NCBI GenBank assembly: GCA_905178155.1
Contig: CAJINV010000009.1
Coordinates: 3,280,768-3,344,767 of the forward strand
DNA length: 64,000 nucleotides
From: Amoebophrya sp. A120
Lineage: Eukaryota; Sar; Dinophyceae; Syndiniales; Amoebophryaceae
Direction: 5' to 3'
Below the pieces are notes generated by a model. It searched no databases, was not told the DNA's origin, and saw only the letters and a list, made by a program, of their open reading frames with translations. Position 1 is the first letter of the stretch; every line of letters begins with the position of its first letter. Below, piece after piece: positions 25,201 through 34,935 of this stretch. A program made the translations under genes and the position numbers.

Positions 25201-26256
25201 ATGACAGAATCTGCGAGGTCTCTATCGTGCCTCTTCTGCATGAGAAACTTCCTCTCCTGGTGGTCAGAAAAGGGCATCTTTTGTTGCTCACGCAAGATGA
25301 CAGATTTTTGTGTGAGGCGCAGGATGCATCACAGGCTCCATCCTTCCAGACATCCAGGGATATTTGCAATGCATATCCCATCCTCGGTGACAAATCCGGC
25401 CAGTCTGACCCAGAACCAGCTGACCAATGGCGGTGGGAAATCCGGACCGCCGCAGGGCGCGGCTGTTCTGGGGGGGAAAAACGTGCAAAATTTGCGCCAA
25501 TTGAACAAAAACAACCTCCCGAACCCCGCAGCTTTGATGTCAACCAACGGTAATAAGCCCGTTGCTGGTAACTCCGCAGCTCCTGCCCCGTTACTCCCCC
25601 TCCGGGTGCCTCCAGCGAAAAACTCCTCCGCAGCGGCGTCAGGTGGCGGGGGCAAGAACAGTGGAAACAACAGCAATGTGAAAGGTAATGGGGCAAATCA
25701 ACAGCAGAGAGAACGGTCGCCCCGCCGTGGAGGTCAAAGTTCTAAGGACCACCAGCAGCAACAAGCGGCTGTCCCGAAACCGCCACCAACGCTGGAGCAA
25801 ATTATCGAAAATGGGGGTACGCCGGACCTGCTCGGTGGCGTGAATTCGGAAGAGGAATTCAACTTTGACAGCTTCAACGGCGGCTTCAACCCTTTTGCGG
25901 CGGAAATGAACGACGATGGAACGGGGAATCAGGATGGCATGTTGGATGACAACGGCGACAATTTTGGCGAGATGAATGCCGGTGACGATAACTACGACGA
26001 AACTACTGGGGACAATTTGCAGACCAGCGCCGATTCGGACAGCTTTTTCGTGAACGACATTGACCGGGAGTTCGGGCCGCAGAACGAACTGATCGAGCGG
26101 CACAACGGATACATTGCGACCATGGGCCTGGAAGAGCTTCCGAACGATTGGATCTACGCGAAGGGGATGGGTAACAAATCGAAAATCTACTACTTCAACA
26201 TGTCAACCCGGCACGCGACCACCAACCGGGGGGAAGTGTTTTTGGCCGGGGAGTGA
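22279..26256 (+). CDS. Leucine-rich-repeat protein with WW-like C-terminus, 716 aa
   Basis: Exons: 22279-22313, 22475-22813, 23126-23157, 23443-23940, 24108-24337, 24653-24739, 25056-25109 and 25381-26256 (2151 nt, in frame). Six of the seven introns are introners; 23941-24107 is an ordinary GT-AG intron. The protein starts Gln/Asn/Thr-rich. Roughly residues 190-330 form ribonuclease-inhibitor-type leucine-rich repeats (FEQNKIGDEGAKTIFEFL, LYKNDIGDTGAYYIAKYL, LHLSDNYMGAKGMEDLF, IENNCITNFMENF). A Gly/Asn/Pro-rich linker and an Asp/Asn-rich acidic region follow. The C-terminus (ELPNDWIYAKGMGNKSKIYY) resembles a WW domain lacking its second Trp. The start is the least certain part. Probably a protein-interaction scaffold. 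Confidence 0.82.
22314..22469 (+). mobile_element. Introner, type epsilon, TSD TGGCA
   Basis: 156-bp element, the smallest. Its ends share GCAAAAGTATCG, with TATC at the outer left and GATA at the outer right, and exact TGGCA flanks. A second member sits at 53370-53528. Excision joins EESWQH to WQNTFSN. Confidence 0.88.
22814..23120 (+). mobile_element. Introner, type eta, TSD GGGGA/GGAGA
   Basis: 307-bp element with TIRs beginning TATGG(G/A)AG and including GGATCGAAATCGACAA. One TSD mismatch. Excision joins RNADIGD to SRRCMG in frame. The only member of its type in the window. Confidence 0.88.
23158..23437 (+). mobile_element. Introner, type beta, TSD CTCGC
   Basis: 280-bp element. Left end TATCCCATGTAAAAACGTCC, right end GACGTTTTTACACAGGATA, with exact CTCGC flanks. 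Excision joins CMGLFLS to RGRPGEKD. Confidence 0.93.
24338..24647 (+). mobile_element. Introner, type theta, TSD CCCTG
   Basis: 310-bp element with TIRs containing CAATGAGAAATGC next to CCCACCCC and ends TATT...AATA. Exact CCCTG flanks. Excision joins NGNFPAL to HVIFGQKQ in frame. Confidence 0.9.
24740..25050 (+). mobile_element. Introner, type delta, TSD CGTTG
   Basis: 311-bp element. Left end TATCAAAATGAAAAATCCCC, right end GGGATTTTTCCTTACGATA, with exact CGTTG flanks. Excision joins RPVDAL to LDLFPAG in frame. Confidence 0.93.
25110..25375 (+). mobile_element. Introner, type alpha, TSD TTCCA/TCCCA
   Basis: 266-bp element beginning TATGAAATGCAAATATGTCT and ending GATATTTGCAATGCATA. One TSD mismatch. 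Excision joins NFKPTVP to SSVTNPAS, the only junction that keeps the long downstream frame. Confidence 0.9.
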
Positions 26257-27549
26257 AGAATGAAAGAGGAGGATGATAAAGTCTCGGTATTTCATTCAAA
26301 ATACTTTATTTCCTTGTTTGGTTCTTTCTGGCAATAAAAATAGATGCTTGTTAATAATATCTTTCCACGTGGCGTTGGTGCGGTAGAAGGGCCACCGAGG
26401 GTCATCAAGATCCACTCTGAGTGCAGTTTACAAGGGATGAATTTGGTCCGACAGAAATCGAAATGTATGTTGACTGCACGACGGCATAGAAAACATTGCT
26501 TTGCAGGTACAACTACTCACCAGCGAAGATGAAACTACACCTGTAACGAAACGTCGACGGAACTTCAAAAAACGCGAAAAGTGCCGAGCTCCGCTGAAGA
26601 ATTATCTCCAGTCAATTGGGAGAAGCGGGTGCGAGTTGCTTCCAAACAACAGATTTAACGTACACGGTCTAAAAATAATTTTTGCGGTATTTTATTATTC
26701 CGTGTGTCGACCACAGTGCAGCAAAAGACTTTTAGCAAAAGAGAAGGAACAGTACACAAAACTTTTTTGAGTAGTATTTCTTGAAAACACAATGTGCTGT
26801 CCTAATTGATGTCCAGCGACTTCTACTGGTCGCACCATAACAAGGTGATTGATGTCCCCTGGCAGTCGGGAAACTGCAGGAATCCGATAGGATGAATTCA
26901 ATCCTATCTGCCGAAGATGCGAACAAACTCATTTTTTTGACCGATAACTTTTTCTTTTTGCGCCGAGGAAAAATGAATAACGGTAAACAAGGCCGTGCGT
27001 ATTTTCTTTCGCCAGATGCAGATGCTGGCTAGGCTTGGAACTGAGTCTGTTCAAGCGATAATTCCACTGTCACGAGCAAAGATCAACTGCTTTACGAACA
27101 TGTTCACATTAATATAGTGTCTGTGCTGCTGCTGCTTTTTCTCAAGGAAGACACCGTAATTGTGTTGATCCTGCGTTTAGCAACAGAAAGCGTATGGTAT
27201 CTCGGAGGCTCGCGCTCTGAACTTCAGTGGAGATGAAGAAGCGCGTGATGCGTTATTCTGATTCTTGTTCAAGTACTGACATGCACCAGTAGCGTGTGAT
27301 CGGAAGACAAGGCTTAATTATGGACACATGTTTTTATAAAGGAACATGAACCAACCAATTCGAGACATGATTTCGTCGATAGAAGAGTCACATTATTTCG
27401 CGGAAAAAACGAAAAAGTACGTAAATTTTGGTAGTACAACACCAGTATCAGTATCAACACCCGTCTTCTAATTATTGATTTGTCGCATTTTTTATCGCCT
27501 TTTTTTTCAATTCGTTTTCGTCCAATACGAACATCACACCAACACCAGA
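26257..27549. other. Intergenic
   Basis: No gene, introner terminus or RNA gene recognised; short frames only. Confidence 0.45.
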
Positions 27550-30101
27550 ATGATGCCGACCGGCGCCAGCAACAAGATCAGTTTCACTTTCGGTCGATTG
27601 ACCAGCGCCGGCGCGGCAAAGGTCTGGGCGCCGGGAAAGGCCACCGCCCCCGCGCCGAACCGAAATGGGTCCACGACGACTCCCAACAATGCTGGAACGG
27701 TTGTTCCTGTGGTGCAGCAAGAAGTTGTGGCTGAAAACCAAATTCTTGCGCTGGAACATCAAGCAGGAGGGGATGCTGGTCGTACTACTGCCACTGGTAA
27801 TGTAGCAACTGCTACATCCTCTACAGGCGGAGATAAAAATGTCAACAATCACGTCCCACCAGAGCTGCAAGAACATCAGGCCACAACAACGTCATCTTTA
27901 AACACCCCCCGTGAAAAGAACCTCGCCGTGGTCCCCGCTACTTTGAAGATCCCTCCACCCGCCCGCCCGCCGCCCAGAGTGCGGACGAAGCGGAGTGGGT
28001 TTGACGTGGGGCCGGGCGGGGAGAAAGTAGTTGTCAACACGGAGAACAAGCAACAAGCGCAAAAGAACAACGGAGGCGGGACTCCTGACGAGGCGACGAT
28101 GAGCTCCGAGAAGGTATCAAACCACGAGAACAAGAGGCAAAATCGTGTCACAACGGTGCAAACGCCTGCTCCTCCACCACCTGCCGCCACGGGCAATGCG
28201 GGACCGCGGGCGAATGTTTCGTCTAGCAAAAATAACGTGGCGCCAACAAACTCGGTTCGTGAGGACGGGAAAATATTAACTCAGACCGCTGGGAACAACG
28301 AGTCTGCAAAGACGTCATCTTTGTCCTTACAAAAGAACACGTCGGTTGTTGTACCTGCTCCGCCCCCACCTCCTCCGCCCCCACCTCCTCCGCCAGCCGC
28401 TAAACCGCCTACTTCTACGCCCGTCGCAACGACCTACGATCCGGTGAAAACTGCGGAGCTGATCGCACACCTTGAGCAGGACATCGGGCCCAAGTGGAAC
28501 TGGATGAAGGAATTACTCTGGAACCGCAACCGATGCATCCCGAACTCTGCCCCGACGCCGGACAACTTGCCCCGATCTCCGAACGAACTTTTGGATTACG
28601 TTTTCCACATGATTTTCGACATTCACGAGCGGATCAAGCAGGAGTACTCGCTGGAGGAGTTACCGGGGTATCAAATGTAAAAATGTCTGGGTCTGGAAGA
28701 ATCCGAACTTGTGATGCGTGTTGCGGATCATACAAAAGTCTGTGTTGCATGACTTGCAAAAGGTCCCACTTCTATCCATGTTGAGAAGGCATTTCTCATG
28801 CAGAATAGGCCGCACCAAGGGGCTGCAGAACCTGTGATGCTAGGCCCTGCATTCCAGACCTGGCGGAGCTTGAAAAACTGCATGACAAATCTCGGAATCT
28901 TCCAGACCCAGACATTTTTGCATTTGATACGGGGGAATGGATGTACATTTCGGGCATCAAAACCAACCCGAAAATTGACCCGAAAAAGATGTACTACTAC
29001 AACCTCGTGCGGCAATTTGTCACGTTGGAGCGGAAGGCGGTTTTTCTCGATCCGTCGAATTACAATAACCTTCCCCACGCGGTGAAGCGGATCCCCTTGG
29101 GGATTTTCGAGGCGTTCAAGGCACAGGCGAACCACTTGGCGCTGAATATGAACGTCAATAGGAGGTGGGCCCCCTCGTTCTCCTCATTGGATGTGGGCGG
29201 CTGCATTGAGCAGCAAGAACACAAGCAACCGCACGACATCCTGACACGAAAAAGAACTGCTGTAGTGTGTCATGCCAATTAGGTGTGGGAGGCACCGAGA
29301 GCACACTGAACACTTTTGCATGGCGAATTCTGTTGGGGAACGGAAAGAAAATTGCGGCGCACTTCACTTGTGTTTAGCATGACAAAGGACAGGGATGAGG
29401 GGGAATTGTGCACTGTGATACTCCGTCCGAGGAATGCTGAGGGAAGCAGTAGTAGCAGTTGTTCTTCAACCATTGGAGGTTGTAGCACTGCTTCCGCGGC
29501 GTTGGCGAAAGTAAACGGAGAGCATGCAGGTACCGGAGATGTTGGTGGCGGACGAGAAATATTAGACGGAACAAGTACAACCAGAAAGAACATCAAGCAA
29601 CAAGCCGAAGTAAAGAAGACGAAGCCGTCACCGACGCTGCTGCAAATCCACCCGGGAGAGTTTGATGACGAAGATGGTAATAACGGTGAAAAGGAGTCCG
29701 AGTCTAATGTGGTCAAGAAGCAAATGCAATTGCAAAGCCAAACTACGCCAAAATCAAGCGCCGCTCTGACCCCACTTCCGAAAAGTGTAGGAACCACGTC
29801 GAGAAATGCAGCTGCGCCGGCTCCGCGGCCGCGTCCACCTTCTTCCGCTTTCAACGTTTTGGAGGACATCCGAAATAAAATCCTCGCGGGCAAGAGAGCA
29901 GAACTGGAAAACCGCATTCGCAACAACGTTTTAGCGGGTCGGAATCGCCGGGTGTGGGGGCCGCAAGGTGGGGAGAATAGTAGTTCATCCACCGGGAATA
30001 GTATTAACGCAGACAATGGAGGAGGGGATGGGGATGCTAGTGCTGCGGGTGGTGGGCAATCTGTCATGCCGGAGGCAAAACGCCTGAAGAGAGGCGAATA
30101 G
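27550..30101 (+). CDS. Proline-rich protein of unknown function, about 672 aa
   Basis: Exons: 27550-28668, 28935-29164 and 29432-30101 (2019 nt, in frame). The first 300 residues are Thr/Asn/Pro-rich with a PPPPPP tract. A more ordered block spans the introner: LIAHLEQDIGPKWNWMKELL, NELLDYVFHMIFDIHERIKQ, then EWMYISGIKTNPKIDPKKMY and LPHAVKRIPLGIFEAFKAQA. The C-terminus is Ser/Gly/Lys-rich, with a helical segment NVLEDIRNKILAGKRAELEN. The second intron can be read as GT-AG 29165-29431, but its right half is introner-like (see that entry), so the exon 2 end is uncertain. I recognise no domain family. Confidence 0.72.
28669..28929 (+). mobile_element. Introner, type alpha, TSD CGGGG
   Basis: 261-bp element. 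Left end TATCAAATGTAAAAATGTCT, right end AGACATTTTTGCATTTGATA, with exact CGGGG flanks. Excision joins SLEELPG to EWMYISG. Confidence 0.95.
29165..29431 (+). mobile_element. One-ended introner-derived intron (type zeta right end)
   Basis: The right end (TTGTGCACTGTGATA, finishing at 29420) matches the terminus of the zeta element at 22045-22264, and the interior carries the GTCATGC phrase common to introners. No matching left end exists. A GT-AG intron 29165-29431 keeps the frame. The exact boundaries are a guess. Confidence 0.5.
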
Positions 30102-30439
30102 AGGAAAGGCGCACTTCTTACCTGCTTCAAGCGGTCATTCATGATTAGCCAAGGGGCTGTGTCGTGTGCAGTCCTACTGAGAAGAGAATTTTTCAGACAC
30201 CTATTTGATTTTCCACAATTTTGAGACGTTGCTGCTGTTAGGTTTCGGACAGAAGGTTCCGAAGTTCTGTTGTGTTGCAGCAAACACCTATTCCGATTTC
30301 AAAGACACGAAGAAAAGAAGGATATATCTCCGAACTCATGTCGATGTCCACGACCAATCGGATTTGGAATTGCAGACGCTGCCGCTGCAGTTGTTCTGCG
30401 TGTTCGTCTGTTTTTCAAACCTTATAATAGGATGAAGCA
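30102..30439. other. Intergenic, AT-rich
   Basis: Nothing supported here beyond short frames. Confidence 0.4.
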
Positions 30440-31790
30440 AGGAGCGCACATTCTCAGGGGCGGAATTTTGGAAAGTGCTTAGCGGGTTGGCGAGTGCTTG
30501 CAAGTGGGCGCCGCCGATAGGGATAACGGGCAAGCAGCTGCGCCAGCACTTGGCGAGGATGAACGCGGAAGCCGCAGGGATGGACGGCGTCCGGTTGAAG
30601 GTTTTCAAGGCGCTAACAGCCGACCAGTGCGATAGCCTGGCGCGCGGGCGCGTGCGCTTCCTCGCACAGGTAAGCCGGGAGGCTGCCCGACCTTCAGAAG
30701 CGGAAGACGAAGCGCATCCTGGCGGCCTTGCGCCAATTTCATCAACTACCGCGGCGCCTCCGCGTGCCCCCCCCGCGAATTCGTCACGGGATTGCTGCTC
30801 TGCGAAGAGTGGAGGACGCTGGGCCCGGGGTGGGGAAACAAAACGGAAGCCCCGGCGCACGCGGCGCGGGGCGCCGCCGCACCACCGACCGGCCGCGGCA
30901 CGAGCGAAGGCGCCCGGCGAGGCGGTGCCCCGCGTTGACAGCTGGCAGTGGGCCGCCGGGCTGCTTGGTACGTAGCTGAGTCCGACGCGTGGCCACCAAG
31001 CAGGCGCCCGGTGGCGGCCTGCTATAATCTGCGCGCCCCCCTCTTCGCGGCGGCAGTGTCTGGCGCCTTGGCCGTTGCGAGGCTCGGGAGGGCGGGCCTG
31101 CACACGCGCCGCGCCTTTTGCCCCTGACAGACTGTTGTGGCGGCAACATCTCCCCGGCGAAGGACGGGCGGGCCGGTCGCTGCCCAAGTCTACGATGGGG
31201 CGCATTGGTTCGCCTCCAAGCACGGAAGGAAGCAGTGCAGCAACGGATGCGGGGCCGCGGCGAGATACAACGGGCCGGCCAAGGGCTCTGCGGGCGGCCG
31301 GTAGCGTATTACCCCCGCGCACCCCCATAGCGTGGAACTTAATCAGGTTCGGGCCCTGCCGCTCGCTGGTCAAGTTCAGGCCCAAGGAGGAGCGGCAGTG
31401 GCATCCCGGCCCGGTGCGCCCTTTGGCAGTCTTCTCCCTGCCCCGCACCCGTTTCCGACCGGAGCTGGTGGAGGCGCCGCGCCTGCGCTGCCTAACCGGG
31501 GCGGGCCTTTCCGGGCGCCCGCGAAGCTTTTCGGGCGCCTGCTTTGCCCCGCTATTGTGGCCACCCGGGGGCGGTCTGTTATGATCTGCGCGCGCGCCCC
31601 GCGGTGGGAGTTCGTGGCGCGCTGGGTTTTTTGGCCCTTGGCGAGTTCGAGGCAGGCCACGCTTCCCGCCACCTTGCAGGGGGCCGCGTGTGAAGCCTCA
31701 GCCCTGCCTCTCCGGCGTGACGCAGTTTTCTTCTTATCGTGTGAAGCGATGGCACAGCCCCCAATCGGTCTGCCATTATCGTAGAGTAGC
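30440..31790. other. GC-rich tract with possible reverse-transcriptase debris
   Basis: Composition jumps to very GC-rich compared with both flanks. On the + strand near 30480-30660 the translation (HLARMNAEAAGMDGVRLKVF) resembles the start of a non-LTR-type reverse-transcriptase domain, where an A-G-x-D-G motif is usual. No long intact frame follows. Long minus-strand frames here look like artefacts of the composition. A phrase around TGCTATAATCTGCGCGC at about 31019 recurs, altered, near 31575, suggesting internal duplication. Likely a decayed retroelement; weakly supported. Confidence 0.35.
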
Positions 31791-32584
31791 GAGGCGGTTT
31801 CTTGCACAGGGCAAGGGCGGAGGTGTTGTTCGATATCTCGTGCGAATGTGTCGAATATGAAAAGCAAATCTTAAGATTGCAAAACAAAAAACAGCAAGGC
31901 TCTCATCGGTCTATGATTTTTTGTGTTAGTCCACTCAAACTAGTAGATAAGCTGGCTATACTAGCATGCGTGCCATGTTTACCTCTTCTGCGTCCAAATT
32001 TCCTCAAGTCTTGATTTTCAGAGCCTTTGCTCAGTTTACTTAGCCGAGAGGAAAAGACCAGCAGAGGCTCTTACTGCACAAGGTGGAGAGAGGAGTGCGC
32101 ACTGGATGCTAGCATGCAAGTTTGAACAGCCAATGCCAAAGAGAGTGTCTGTGTCTGTCGTTTCTACAAATTTATCACATTTGGCTCGAAGTGGCATTTC
32201 CATTTTTTTAATTTTGATGTCACTAACAACGTCAAAACAGTGAAACCTTTTTTTTTTCGTTTTGTGCGCAAGAGCTACCCACTGAAAGTATTGATCGACA
32301 CCAGTCGAATCCATAGCAGTAGTATTTCTACATCTACACCCACGTAGGCGTAGTTTTGAAATCCAGTGTCGAATAGCGTACATAGGCCTGAGCGCCTTGA
32401 CTTTTTTTCGCGTAGACACCAGGCAGAGTCCCATTCCATTCATGATTTTGTGTAAAAACGAAAACACCACATCCACTACGAGTAGTATAAGTTTACGTTT
32501 TTTGCAATAGAGAACTACCCACTGACAAATTGCAATTCTTCCTCGCGGCCGTGCTTTTCGCCCCCAGCGCCGCAGCCTAGCATC
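31791..32584. other. Intergenic upstream of the U-box gene
   Basis: No gene or repeat recognised. Confidence 0.4.
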
Positions 32585-34128
32585 ATGAACGTTCTGCAGA
32601 ATTACAACACGCGGTCGAATCCCTACCCCGCAACCTCCTCCTCTTCCTCCACCGCAACGCAAAGAAACGTCGCCTTTCCCGAGCCCTTCATCTGTCCTTT
32701 AGGTGGGAGCCTCCTTTGCGATCCGGTGATCGCCATGGACGGCTATTCGTACGAAAGAAACAACATTCTCCGCTATTTCCAACAGGAACGGCAATACGGT
32801 GCTGGTGCAGCAACTTCTTCCTCATCAACTACCCAGCAGGTGTGTTACCGCAGTCCGAAAACTGGTCAGGAACTCCCGTCAAATTTTCTGATCGCCAACC
32901 TGAACCTGCGAAAAGCGATTGACTACTGGCTGGCGACCAATCACAACATGTACACCGGGGGAGGTGGGGCTGGGCCCGCGGGGATGAATCCGCGCAATCC
33001 ACCGCCAATAAACAACAACTTTGACTTCGCCGCGATGCCCCCGAACTGTACTCCTGTGCACCTGCAAGAGATCAACGCTTATGTGGTTGGTGTGCCGACG
33101 GATGAAGCGGGGGTGGTGTTGGATGAGTCGAAAAAGTTTTCCGAGCAGGTGCTACTAGGGCATATCATTGACGAAAAACACACGTGGCGGTACGCCTGGG
33201 ATACAGTGAAGTCCGGGGCGGGGAAACACAAACTGCAGTTTGAATGCAACAACTGGGTATACTTTTTCTTGTTACTAGTACGTGCCAGATAGTACATAGA
33301 TAGCAGACGAGTTTTCGAAGACTCGGCTCTTTGTTAGGCAAAGAACACTCTACCTGAGCGGCCTGAAGATGATGACCATGACGTCATCAGATGAAAATCT
33401 TCTCACCACAGATCGCCCGTCGCGGATCTCCTTCCGGCGCAGCAGCAGCAGCCTCTTCCACCACCACCGCCCCCTCCTCTGAATTTTCCCAAGACCAGCA
33501 GTCCCTAGACGGTCTTACCCTGCTCTCCAGCCGGCCGATCCGCGTTCGTTTCGGGGAGACGATGGAATGCCACGTGAAAATCCTGGAGATTTCGAAACAG
33601 ACCACCTGGGGCGGCATGAAAATTGGCTTAGTGCCGGAAACCTCCACGTCGTTACTAACCTCCGAAAACTTGTTTCAGGCGATTGACGACCGCGGGTTTT
33701 ATTTCGACGACCAGAGATGGTTTAAAGTGCCGGACGGGGGCAATCAATTGACCAGCTTCAACTCCGCTGCTTTGAAGGAGAACGACGTCTTGTCGCTTTT
33801 TCTCACCAACGACGGGAAAACTATCCATTTGTTCGTGACGCCCGGAGGAGTTGTAGCAGGGGGCGCATCAGCAGGACCTGCACAAGGTGCGTACGCGACG
33901 CCGAGGCCTCAACAGATCACGGTGGAAGACGTGAATATTCCGCTGTTTTTGGAGAAGCAGTTCTACACGTCGAGTAGCAGTTCGAATAACCCGCGACTCA
34001 GCCCCTCGGCGGGCGGTACCAACTTGTATCCGTTCGTGATACTGAGCGGGAACTGCGAGGGCGTGGAAATTGGGGTCGGGAGACCAAATGATCTGGTGCT
34101 GCCCGAAGGGTGCGGACTGAACTATTGA
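32585..34128 (+). CDS. U-box and Neuralized-like (NHR) domain protein, 462 aa
   Basis: Exons 32585-33256 and 33412-34128, joined in phase 0 by a GT-AG intron of 155 bp. Residues about 32-66 (FICPLGGSLLCDPVIAMDGY, then SYERNNILRYF) match a U-box, the RING-like fold that recruits E2 ubiquitin-conjugating enzymes. A Ser/Thr-rich insert and LRKAIDYWLATN helix follow. The second exon (RPIRVRFGETMECHVKILE, GGMKIGLVPE, DDRGFYFDDQRWFKV, LKENDVLSLFL) resembles an NHR/SPRY-like domain, with the spacing of Neuralized repeats. The natural reading is an E3 ubiquitin ligase with an NHR substrate-recognition module. Confidence is high for the U-box and moderate for the NHR domain. Confidence 0.8.
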
Positions 34129-34935
34129 CTCAATCAGTGCAAGAACGCGGTTCATTCGCATTCCTGATGAAAAGTATAGCATCTATTCACAGGAGTGACA
34201 GTGAGTGGTGAAAGACAAAACAAAGTGGAATGCCCCATTTCGCAGCAGTTTCTATTTCTTGGCGGTGCCGCGAATAGGAGAGCAGAAGAAGAAAACAGAG
34301 ATTGTTCCACTTACCTTGTTCCGACAAAGAAAAGGATCACAATGGCTTTGCACAGTTCATCAAAGCTCAGTTGAAAATTCTTGCGAAAAATTGTTTTGGA
34401 TCATCTTTTACCTAGGACACTGTATATAAAGACGCGCTGCTGCGGAATTGAGCTGGTATTTTGATCTACCATGCAGTACAGGTTCGAAATAAATAAAATG
34501 AAGATCATTCGTCCTGCGCTCGCAATGCGGACCAGATCTTCAAAAGTTGAGAATTTGTGGCTCCAGAGTAAGTTCTTGACAGTGATCTGGTTTCTGGCAC
34601 GACAATTGGAAAAGCGCGACTACAGTGGATCCGCACAGTTGTTTTCTTTCAGAAATTCCGCTACTTTAATCTTATTCACCAACAGGCTGGGATGAAGAGG
34701 CAGTTCAGGTTTTCGCAGCCCATACTGTAATTTTTTCGTATGTGCTTAAGCGAATCACGACTTCTATTTTTTAGGCTTAGGCATGCTTATTTTCTTTAGT
34801 TGAAGTGAAGGGCTAGTTCATCCCTTGTACGTATCAAAGCACATCAGCGAAATTATTTCCTAGAGCGACAGAGAGTAGAAATGTTAACAACTTTCCATAC
34901 CTACAAGTCAGTTGCTTGAAGAGAAGTAGATCAAG
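34129..34935. other. Intergenic
   Basis: No gene recognised. Confidence 0.4.

Noticed and set aside
30336-31448. Long minus-strand open frame of 370 codons in the GC-rich tract
   Set aside because: Gly/Arg/Pro/Ala-rich composition follows the GC content; no motif, start context or homology seen.
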